Assembly (NCBI GenBank): GCA_951799405.1
Contig: OX637333.1
Coordinates: 18,723,960 to 18,787,959, forward strand
Origin: Agapetus fuscipes
Taxonomy: Eukaryota > Arthropoda > Insecta > Trichoptera > Glossosomatidae
DNA: 64,000 nucleotides
Direction: 5' to 3'
Part shown: positions 41,659-51,500 of the stretch, piece after piece
How the letters are laid out: the number at the start of each line of letters is the position of its first letter
Numbering within the stretch: position 1 is the stretch's first letter
The notes under the pieces: model-generated
What the model saw: the letters and a program-made list of their open reading frames with translations, nothing else
Told to the model about the DNA's origin: nothing
Databases searched by the model: none
Translations under genes and position numbers: made by a program

Positions 41659-41929
41659 GACCGGTCCGTACTCTAGTGGTTAACGCTTTGGACTCGTGAT
41701 TGGAAGGTTTGATTCCCGACGAACCACAAAACATATTTAAATTTTCAAATAATATGCTCTTTGCTGGGTTGAAAAATTAATCTCCCTTTACCAAATATAT
41801 TACATACCTATTACAACAACTGGGTCTTGTTTGAAAGTCGGCGCATTCTACAGCAACGACCAAGCTGACAGAGGGCTCTTGAGGTGGCATTAACACAAAA
41901 ACAGCGCTCAACAAATAAATCATCCTAAT
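41659..41929 (+). repeat. SINE-2 copy, full length with tail
   Basis: gaccggtccgtactctagtg, tttgctgggttgaaaaatta, tggcattaacacaaaaacag and cgctcaacaaataaatcatc end. Defines the family's 3' end. Confidence 0.8.
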
Positions 41930-42192
41930 ATTAATTATATTTACTGGCTACTAAAGAGATCGAATCGTCTGATGCACGCATTACCGTGGGAAGCGCTAGC
42001 CTCTGATTGGACGAATCTCGCTTCCGCAGTGAGATGAGCGCTAACTCCAATCCAACTGTAGTTTCCTGCAGAAGAGTGAAGAGTGGAAATTTGAATGAAT
42101 CAGCTTTCATTACCTCCCGCAGTCGATGTAGTTGATTGCTTTTAGTGAAACCTATGAGCTGCCTTAGAGGAAGATAGTTAGCCCACCTTAAC
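41930..42192. other. Unassigned
   Basis: No credible gene; gaagcgctagcctctgattg and gcgctaactccaatcc hint at a decayed repeat. Confidence 0.3.
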
Positions 42193-42370
42193 AGCCTCTT
42201 CAGACACAACGCATTCTGCTCGGTTTGTCTTTGGGCTGTCCATGGATTACCGGACAAACTGTGTGAAAGCTTTTGATACATCCCCATACACTACTAGACA
42301 CGATTCTTACCTACCGGATAATCCATAGACAATCCGGACAGAATGCGTCTATAGTGCAGTGTAAAGGCTC
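42193..42370. mobile_element. Foldback MITE (TAGACGCATT type), copy 2
   Basis: agcctcttcagacacaacgc...attctgctcggtttgtc against gacaatccggacagaatgcg...tctatagtgc...aaaggctc. Same family as 36851-36991. Confidence 0.65.
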
Positions 42371-42659
42371 TAAAAAACCAAAGATAAACCTTAAGTCTTG
42401 TTTAGACGAGTCGAAGTCTTTAGCACCGAGTTGCGAGATAAAGTTAATTTGTTATTTTTGCTAGGAATCCTAGTTACGTTAGCGTGCGACGTTTGCTCTC
42501 TGAGAAATGGAACGTCCGTTACGCTATGCCATTATGGTTTTATGAAAATAAAAATACACCATAACTTATTATTTCAGTGTAGTGGTCGCGTTTACATCGG
42601 AGGGAAAACGTGTGGCGTCACACGTCAGGCTGCTGCTAGGTTCAAAGCTAACCTTTAAG

Positions 42660-43195
42660 GCTATACAGTGGAAATGGACTCTAAGTATGATTGAGAAAAA
42701 ATCGGAGTCATATGATGAGGAATGATTTTGTAAGAGAAGAAAATGGTGCAAGATGAAGTGTGAAAGTGAAGATAAAAAGAAGTTTATTAAGATGGTTTGG
42801 ACATGTGGAGAGAATGAGTGATGAAAGACTTACGAAGAAAGCATACGATATAAGAATAGATTAAAAAAAGAGCTTATTTGAATAACGTTATGACTCTGGA
42901 CAAGGGCGTACCCAGGATCAAAACTAGGAGGGGGCAAGTTTTAAAAATTGAAAATGACCTAAACTGGCTAAATACAACTTTATTTTATGCATGTGCAGTC
43001 CACTGTACAATTTATTTTTATAATTTAAATGGTTATTTTAAGGTTACTTCCTGCAACAAAATTTAATGAGGATTCAGGTATTTTTTTAACTCCAGGGTGG
43101 GGGGGGGGCAGCTGCCCCCCTGCCCCTTTCTGGATACGCCCTTGACTCTGGATGAAATAAAAGAAGTATGACCAAAAAAAAATACAGTTGAACTG
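42660..43195 (+). mobile_element. RTE-1 fragment split by a hAT-type MITE
   Basis: aagatggtttggacatgtgg (RWFGHV), gtgatgaaagacttacgaag, then after the insertion atgaaataaaagaagtatga; the continuation is in register once the MITE is left out. Confidence 0.75.
42901..43144. mobile_element. hAT-type MITE with 8-bp target duplication
   Basis: 244 bp with ends CAAGGGCGTACCCAG and (complement) CAAGGGCGTATCCAG, flanked by ACTCTGGA at 42893-42900 and 43145-43152. GC-rich ends, AT-rich middle, G run near 43100. End sequence and 8-bp duplication fit hAT elements. Confidence 0.88.
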
Positions 43196-43285
43196 CAATG
43201 TTAGCGGCTAAGACATTAAATGTTTTATTGATACATTGATTTTTAATTAGTTAATGTATTTTATAATTTGTCATGCTGTATAAAA

Positions 43286-43523
43286 GGTATGAGGCTGACC
43301 ACCCATACTGTAAAAAATGGCTCACTTTAACAGCGTCGCCCTTGTTTCAGAAAAGGTCTGCAAGAGTTGCAAGGCTTAGGTATTTTCATTTGAGAATGAG
43401 TTTTTATGTTGTAAGTCTACATGCGGCATCGGTAAGCGCAAACTTGTACGTGTCTGCTTGTGGGAATGCATGCAATAAAAACTTAATTAATGTATTCTAT
43501 ATTTGCAACTTAGATTAGATTAG
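43286..43523 (+). repeat. Rep-A copy
   Basis: aggtatgaggctgaccaccc, acatgcggcatcggtaagcg, tgcttgtgggaatgcatgca and atttgcaacttagattagat; lacks the first ~15 bp. Confidence 0.8.
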
Positions 43524-44123
43524 TTTCACAAGTAAGAAGACCTGTGACGTTTGCTCGGCTAGAAAAAAATAATTCAGTGCCGAGTCCGAGCGTTCCATTC
43601 ATTCATTTATTTATTTACATGGGACAATTTAGCTTATAATTTTTAATTTAGAACTTTTTTCTGAGCAAGCTAACGCAAACTTGCATAAACTACGGTCTTA
43701 GGCAGCCAGTAACAAAGTTTGTGTTTGAAATTTCCATAGCAACCTGGCCGTGTGATGTCACAGTTTTGTCTACATCAATTTATGAGCTGCCATTTGTTAA
43801 AACTTATACAAACAATAGCTTTTACTAATCCCCAACAAAAATAGGTAGACATTATTTTCACCTTTTTAAATTGCGAGCGTTTTATTTTGTATTGCCATGC
43901 GTAATATTTTTCCCCATATTACAAATAGACACAAGTATCACTCCTAAATAATACCTAGTGGCCATAATATAAATCCATTCGACAAGCGTTCACATCACTT
44001 CTATTATGCTTTATTGTCTGTGGTATCCAAAAACCGGCGGAAGCGTTTCTTGTGCGTCTGTTCTAACCTATATCTGTCAATTGTATTACTTGAAAACCGC
44101 CAAATAAAACATTTCAACACAAA
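43524..44123. other. Upstream region of Sm D1
   Basis: No coding sequence. A ggccgtgtgatgtcacag motif lies near 43746. A promoter presumably lies in the last 200 bp, but no TATA box stands out from the AT-rich background. Confidence 0.35.
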
Positions 44124-44507
44124 ATGAAGTTGGTGCGCTTCCTCATGAAGCTCAGTCACGAGACTGTGACCATTGAACTGAAGAACGGAACACAAGTACA
44201 CGGAACCATAACAGGAGTTGATGTCGCAATGAACACACATCTCAAAGCTGTTAAAATGACGCTGAAGGGAAAAGATCCCGTACAACTGGATACGCTGAGC
44301 ATCCGAGGAAATAATATTAGGTATTTCATCCTTCCCGACAGCCTGTTGCTGGAGGTTTTGCTTCTGGATGTGAACCCCAAGGGCAAGGCCAGGAAGAAGG
44401 AAGCGGCGCGCGGGGGACCTAGGGGCGGAAGGGGCCGTGGAAGAGGGGGACGCGGGGGACCCAGGGGGGGACCTCGGGGCGCTTCCAGAGGCAGGGGAAG
44501 GCGATAA
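44124..44507 (+). CDS. SNRPD1: Small nuclear ribonucleoprotein Sm D1
   Basis: Complete 127-residue core spliceosomal Sm protein, a subunit of the heptameric Sm ring on U1, U2, U4 and U5 snRNAs. The Sm1 motif region (about residues 10-50) has [20 protein letters not shown] and [10 protein letters not shown]. The Sm2 region (about 58-75) has [20 protein letters not shown]. The C-terminal tail (about 90-127) is Arg-Gly rich (GRGRGGRGG and similar), the site of symmetric dimethylarginine in the family and a targeting signal for SMN-dependent assembly. The start follows aacacaaaATG and matches the conserved family N-terminus [10 protein letters not shown]. Slightly longer than the usual 119-124 residues because of an extended RG tail. 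No intron interrupts it, and no adjacent poly(A) or target duplication marks it as a retrocopy. AATAAA occurs at 44832. Confidence 0.97.
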   Translation: MKLVRFLMKLSHETVTIELKNGTQVHGTITGVDVAMNTHLKAVKMTLKGKDPVQLDTLSIRGNNIRYFILPDSLLLEVLLLDVNPKGKARKKEAARGGPRGGRGRGRGGRGGPRGGPRGASRGRGRR

Positions 44508-45510
44508 TCTTACACAACAAACTTATGTCAAAATGGTGATACAGTGTGGTGTATTTTTGTGTGTAAAAACTAAAATAATTACTTTTGAGGATAATTCAAT
44601 GTCAATAACCTGTTTCGTAAACATACCGTTTTCATGTTCAGGGGTTTTTGTATGTAGGTATGCCTGCTAAAGTGGTTGTTGCCCTTTAACGAGGCCCACC
44701 AATGAATTGACATATGTAGTCAAAATTGTGATGTCACACTGCAGGGTTGCTAGTAAAAAGGCTATCACATATTTTGTTATTGGTTGGCTAGAATTGTATT
44801 CCTATTGGAGGGTGACGTTTGACCGTCAAGAAATAAATTCAACTTCACTAAATTCTAATTATTGCATTAAAAATAAAAAGGCCAGTGTCCAACTAGTTTC
44901 CCAAACGTACCGTTAAACCATCTCATGATGCAGTATGTTTGAAAAACCCGTTGCAGACATTTGATTGAATTGTATAGAGCCATAGGCGACAATCTAGGAT
45001 TTTTTTTAACTATGAGATAAATAATCTGAAACGCAGGAAATCATTTTCTTGGTGTTTCCATATATTTATCTCATTTTAAAAATAAAACCAAGACTGCTTG
45101 CTGTCTTTGGTTCTATATCAATGAAGTCCGCACATGAACATTGTGTTTTCACGCGACCGAGGTGCCAGGGAAACGACATACCAATGGTTTTTTATTGGTT
45201 GCCAACGACGGTAGTCTTATACAAGACTACAAGATGTTTGCTCGCTGAAAAAAAGTTCCAAATTCAAAATAATTGCGACTTCATTATACTCGAAAGTAAT
45301 CATTAAACAAAATTGTTTATGTGCTATCTATTCAGATGAAAGATTAGAAAATGAATGCCTCTACAATCAATGAAAACTCAATCATTTGAACTGATACCCC
45401 ATTTCACCATCAACTCCTAAATTTGAAGGCTCGGGTGTTCTAAACGTTGTTGACATTGCTTAAAACTGAAAAAGATCTTTTGAATTGAGTCATATACGGT
45501 GCTATTCTTA
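44508..45510. other. Sm D1 3' flank, unassigned
   Basis: Contains the likely Sm D1 3' UTR. No repeat family was matched and no further gene seen. Confidence 0.35.
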
Positions 45511-45707
45511 GACATTTTAGTCGTCTGTTGAGCTCACGCTTTGACAAACTAATGATGCATTTCTATGAAGACCTGTCAATCCAAGATGGCTGCAAGTGAA
45601 CAGCTGATTTGTCTTGACACAAATATTACCAAAATGGTAGATAAGAATGACCGTGGTGATGAGACTTTCAGCGTCAAAGCGTGGGCTCAACCGACGACTA
45701 AAATGTC
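45511..45707. mobile_element. Tc1/mariner-type MITE, second family
   Basis: 197 bp, TA on both sides (45509-45510, 45708-45709), inverted ends gacattttagtcgtctgttg / complement of caaccgacgactaaaatgtc, extending to cacgctttgac. No coding capacity. Confidence 0.75.
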
Positions 45708-45727
45708 TAATGCCCGCTTTCCACTGC

Positions 45728-45769
45728 GAGCGGGAAATAGCTGAGCGGGAGCGGGAAATAGCTGAGCGG
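45728..45769. repeat. 21-bp direct repeat, two units
   Basis: gagcgggaaatagctgagcg + g, exactly twice, just beyond the MITE. Confidence 0.85.
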
Positions 45770-46081
45770 AGCGTAGTGAAATAGTTTTGGCCTTCCATTG
45801 CGAAAGAGTTTTAAAAAATAATGGTATTTGTCTTCTTCTATCTTCTTTTATCGATATTTATTTATTGTGAAGTAATGTGAACAACGAATGTGGAACTTCC
45901 CATATTTATTACACTTGATATCTCAGTAACTATGAGTCCGAGGACTCCAATAATTTTACCACTTATAGAACAGCTAATTATAAGAATTTCTGCATCATTA
46001 ACTCAAAAACGCAAAAAAGTGGACTTCCGTTGTTTATGCTCTAAGGTACAGAAATTATACCTCAACACCACTACATCAGAT

Positions 46082-46253
46082 GCGCTATTCTGCTAAATTC
46101 CTTACGAGCTGGTGATTCGTGTCCAAAACAAGTCGGGAGCGCTAGCGCTTGGGAAAGAACTCCATAGATAAAAAAAATCACAGTACATCATATTTTTATA
46201 TACGAATCGCCGGCTCGTCGCCTTAGGTCGTAAGGAATTTAGCAGAATAGCGC
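46082..46253. mobile_element. Foldback MITE (GCGCTATTCTG type)
   Basis: gcgctattctgctaaattcc...ttacgagc at the left; gtcgtaaggaatttagcaga...atagcgc at the right; a 10-bp insertion (cgccttaggt) distinguishes the arms. Confidence 0.65.
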
Positions 46254-46990
46254 TTCAGGTGCTTGTACATCTGCCTATGATGTCTTTCACTATACTGAAT
46301 ACCTTCCAAGAACTATTATTGTATGGGATTCCATTCATTATCCATCAGAGGAAATGCTATGCAACGCAGGTAGAAGGTTTCAAATCCAAGGAATGCATGA
46401 GCTGCGGGCAAAATCCTGTTTTCAATATAAATTTATTCTTGTGATTAAACAACTTATTTTAATTATCTTATTATTTAGAAATAAATAAGTTAGATGTAAT
46501 AATTGTTTTTTTATTTACTTACTATTTCTTCATCCTCATTAGACAGTTTAATCCCCTGTTTCTATAACCGCTATCTCCACTAACAGTGTTTTTATTTTTG
46601 TATTTTGGTCAAGGGATAAGTATCCTTAAAGAATGTATATTTTTTTTCTTCCTATGTCCGCTATATCTTGACTAAAAACAACAAGTTTGTCTAAAGCCGA
46701 GCATAATAACCACAATCTTTTGGTATTATCTTTGTATCATTGAAAATTATATCATGATTACCTAACAGGGCATGTTCCGCTACGGCAGATTTTTCTGTCC
46801 TAGTTTGCAGTTCTACTTGTTATTTGAGCTGTGTGTCGGTTTGTGGTTCCCACATATGGTAATCCATAGCTGCAGGGTATTTGGTGGACACCGGGCGAGA
46901 GGACATTAACAGATCATGATGATAAGATAGTGATGATGATGATGGCTAGCTGGCAGTAAGTATCCTAGGTACCTCTCAATCCTGTATATA
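46254..46990. other. Unassigned AT-rich region
   Basis: No credible gene; a short GATGAT run at about 46918-46943. The 3' scrap of SINE-3 (acctcttcacaaatctattt) lies at 46995-47015. Confidence 0.35.
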
Positions 46991-47020
46991 ACAATACCTC
47001 TTCACAAATCTATTTTAAAA

Positions 47021-47221
47021 AGAGCCCTCTGCAAGCTTGGTCCTCAATATAGAAAGTAAAACCCCTTGCTGTAAAGCTGAATGGACCTCTGCTGACCAGT
47101 CTTTGGTAAAGGCAGATAAATGTTTCAACCCAGGAAGAGCAATTTTGTTGTGCTCAGACCGAAATCAAAGCGATCAAGTTACATATGGCTGATGTGCTAA
47201 CTACTATACTACGGACCGATC
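47021..47221 (-). repeat. SINE-2 copy, decayed
   Basis: agagccctctgcaagcttgg, tggacctctgctgaccagtc, tttggtaaaggcagataaat and tactacggaccgat. Confidence 0.7.
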
Positions 47222-47227
47222 AGATAT

Positions 47228-47480
47228 GCTCCAGAAAGCCGTAATAAGGATTGCTTAAGTCAGAGAGGTCTCATACTTTCGACAAGTGCTTAGAGGGGAA
47301 AAGTATGGACTGTTGCATTTTATTATTGGAAGAAAGATTTAGGAAAATGCGGTGTTGGCAGGAATACAAACTCATGGCTCCATAGTACCAGGGGTAAGGG
47401 CAGTGATAAGGAGAAATTCTCTCGAGTGAAAGACAGAATTGGGGGGACCCGACATGCCACTGGAAGAAGTAAGCATTAAC
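47228..47480 (+). pseudogene. LINE reverse transcriptase C-terminal scrap
   Basis: QKAVIRIA at the start and a NSWLHSTRG-like block about 45 codons later match the usual spacing of the QK..IRI and HSY.TR blocks in non-LTR reverse transcriptases; stops and frameshifts between. Confidence 0.4.
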
Positions 47481-47848
47481 GAGCACATGCAAAATAATGA
47501 TTAAATTTTCATAAAAATGAATAAGTACTCATGTTTTTTTTCCTTGGTATTTAAAAAAATGTTTAAGTAAGTATAGTCTTATAGAGAATCTATAATTTTG
47601 AACCTCAGAGCCAAAGGGTATTTGAATTAGCTTCCTGCACAAACTTGTAAGAAAACATCAAGTAGGTATCTTATCTTTCAAGCAGCTCTCCTGAATAATA
47701 ATGAAAATGGAACTAAGATTCTTTGGCCCTGACATCCAGATGTAAAAAAGTTATCGAAAGAAGTCAAAACTTACTTTTGTAAAATGGTGGACTTAATACC
47801 TTTTGGCTCTGTGGTCCGGATATATATAGGTAATCCATGGTCTGTATA
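47481..47848. other. No recognisable feature
   Basis: No credible gene or repeat; AT-rich. Confidence 0.3.
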
Positions 47849-48145
47849 TAATCCAAGTTGCAAAGATATATTACATTGAAAATAATATTAAATGCATCCC
47901 CATAACTATAAGCAGACACATATAAATTCGCGCTTCATATTAAATGCATTCCCATAAGTAGACACATATAAGTTTGCGCCTACACATGCCGCATGTGGAC
48001 TTGCAACATGACAACCCAATCTCAAATGAACATACGCTCTGCAACTCTGGCCGACCTTTCCTGAAACAGAGGTGGCATTGGCCAAGTGAACCATTATTTT
48101 TACAGTATGGGTGATCAGCCTCATACCAACTTTTAAGTCAAGGAT
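47849..48145 (-). repeat. Rep-A copy with internal duplication
   Basis: The segment ttaaatgcat...aagcagacacatataa occurs twice (about 47890-47930 and 47940-47980); otherwise full length to aagtcaagga. Confidence 0.8.
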
Positions 48146-48591
48146 CAAAAGTATGTAAAATAAATAAAATTCAATAAATAAAATTAACACTTTAAAAAAT
48201 ACAGTTTAAATAAAAGTTATGATACAAATGAAGGCTTTATCCATTGAAAACTTCAAAATTTCCCATTTTTCATCCATTACTAATTTTATTTAAGTAGGTA
48301 GGTAGTTGACTTGAGGGAATAATATTTATCAGTGAGGTATCATTTTATAAGAGTTCAACCATAGACAACAAAGCAGGCAAAATCAGGAATGGAAAAATAT
48401 TTGAGGTTGGGTTGGCTGTGTGATTCTGAACTCAGCATTGAGTTATATTGAAAATAAAATTGAGCATAATTAATTGTAGTGATTACAAAGCATGAAAATA
48501 AAAATTGTAATTGTTTCAAGGGATTCTAAAAACCTTCCTGAGTAAAGGGGATTTATACTTACCTACTTTCTGTCAATTCACCTCCTTCAAA

Positions 48592-51500
48592 ATGAATTCA
48601 AATTTACCAGAAATATGCATTGATGACATGAACCAAGCAGCTGCCATCAAATGTAAACAGGTAAAAATATATTCAAATGCTTTCTAATATAAGAATGCTA
48701 ATCTAAGTTGCACTGGCAATGATGTTAAATATGAAGCTCTGGGCTGACAGTAAAATTGGAATAAATATTTGTATGAAATGTGATTGATTTTGTTACATTA
48801 GGTGCACTGTAAAAGTCTACCTGTACCTCTACCGCCATTCCGCTTGGGGTGGTCAGAGCCACTGCAGAATTGCCTCCATTTTTTTATATCCTTGCATACC
48901 CTCTCTCCATTCATTCATGTCCTTCAGCATTGTCACACATTTCCTTAATATGCTACATAAAATTTTGCTATGTCACCAAGCTAATCAGCCATACTTTTCT
49001 CGCCCCCCTCCTCTTTTCACATTTCCTTTGTATTTACACCTTGTTAGTTTTACGTCATCCATTCTTTCTAAATGTTCAAACTATTTTGCATTCACATAAG
49101 TCTGGTCGATAGCTCAGTTGACGCTTGTGAAGGCCAATGATTTCGGTAACAAAAATAAGCTTCAAGTACCTACACTGATCATGGATATATAGAACTGGAT
49201 AGGCTAAGAAATCAATTCTTTGAAAATTAGCAATGCGCTACCCCACTCATCATACAAAAATCCAAATTCATTCTATCGGTAACCTTCCAATTGTGAACAG
49301 GTGTGTTACCTAATTGGAAAAAAAATACATATAAATGCCAAACTGGGTATTTTCTAAACATGCCAACAAATGAGAGTAAATGTGTTATAGAACATGGAAT
49401 AATATTTCACTTTAATCACTATTCTATATGATTACGTTGATAAAATTTATTTTTTGTTTGTCAAAATATTTTGTTCCCGAAAGTGACAGCCATTTCTAGA
49501 ACTAGTGATGTTCAAGTATATACCTAGGTACTTGCTTCTTCAAGTATGTAACTTCTATGCTCGCGGTAATAGATACTTGTGGAAATCATCCCGTACACCA
49601 TGGGTCGGCAACCTGCGGCCCGCGGGCCACATGCGGCCCTTGAGGCGTCTTGATGCGGCCCGCAACGCACGTGCCGGAAAACTGCAAATCGATTTTCATT
49701 CAATGACAAAATAAAAGCATGTATCAAGAAATTTAAAATTATAAAAATGAACGTATTGAATAAGAACCTGAAAGAATCGTAGGATTCCCAAATTGAATTG
49801 GCGGGGATTCTACAATATGAGATTTATTTTGGGGGGTAGAATTATTAGTGAATTAATTTGGGGGTAATTTTAATTTGTAGTTCGTATGTCAATTGATTAA
49901 TGTTTACGATGCATCAATCACAAGACCCAGGGAAGCGAGGGGGGGGGGGTGCTGGTCAGCATTTGCTGAAATGCTGACCATTAGATCCGCCCCTGCCCAA
50001 GTGCGGCCCGCACTAAATCACAGGTAAAATATTTGGCCCTTTTACAACAAAAGGTTGCCGACCCCTGCCGTACACAATGAGGTGGGAGCATTTTTGAATT
50101 CGGAATTTATCAGATATCTTCATATTTGCAACAACACTACTAACACATCCGTTACCATAGTGATTTTATGTGTTTCCTTGGTGATTTGTAAATAGATTGA
50201 AGACGGAGTAGAGACACGTTGCTTACATAGAAAATGAGAAAAGCATTTCATATGTCGTGAGCGAGACAGCATTATAAACAGTGTAGGTATGGTGTCAAAG
50301 ACGGTGAATCATATTGATTGGTACTAAATCACATGTACGACCCCTCCATTTAATACTTCCTCCATGACACTGATACACATTCACTAGATCAAGGAAATCG
50401 GAGAAATTCAAGCTTAGGTTTTTACTTTCTTGCTATAGCTGAAGGCTATAAAGAAAGTTTTGATTTGGCGTGAAATTTTTTTTTCGAGGTTTTCACGGAA
50501 ATGAGTTGTCCTGGTGCAGGACATGCCAAAAAACGCTTGCATTCCATGCCGAGAGCTCGGTTTGCGATTCCCACCGAGAGGGTCAGAATTCAGTTTCGGT
50601 GCTTATTTTAAACCAAAATAATATACCCGGAAGGTTTACTCAGCTTTCACAAGAAATGAGAAATATCCCCCTCAGGAGTTGGAAAACTCCACTTCAACTC
50701 AAGTGATTGGCGTAAGGCCGGACCCCTTAACTGAAAAAGTAAAAAGGTTCAATATAATGACCGGTCGATAGCTCAGTTGGTAGAGTGCTTGCATTCCATG
50801 CCGTGAGCTCGGGTTCGAATCCCACCGAGCGCGAGGGTGTCAGAAATGATTTCCCGTTTCGGTGTTTATTTCAAACCCCAAAATAATAATACCGGCAAGG
50901 TTTACTCAGCCTTCACAAGAAATGAGTACCAGCTCTCTCGGGAGCTGGGAAAACACCACTTCAACTGAAGTGGTTGGCGTAAGGCCGGCCCCCTTACCTG
51001 TAAAAATAAAGGTTCAACTCGCCACATGCGAGCCCTTCGGGGATAACGCGGCAAGAAGTTACACTATATGTGTAGCTTAGTTGCGTTGCGTTTGCATTCA
51101 ACGACACATGCGATCCCTTTGGGGACAACGTAATAAGAAGTTGCACTACCCCTTGAGATGGTCCCTTGAGATGGTCCCTTGAGATGGTCCTGGACCATTA
51201 AATGGCGCCACAGGAAAGAAATCATCCATCATCATCATCATCATGTGCAGCTTACTTGTGTTTTACATTCACATCCTTATTCAGAATGCATTTCTTTTAT
51301 ACCCATTTTTTAAACTTTATCTATCTGTACCCTTAGTATGAGTTGCAAAACTTGAGAAAAGTAAAGTTTACCGAAAATATTAAAGCGTAATTCCTCCCAA
51401 AATCTGCGGTTTTTTTTTTTTAAACTTTATGGTCTTAGCAAAAGAGTTACAGTTATGAAGAAAATCAAATTCAAACAAACAAAAACGGCAGATTTTGGGG

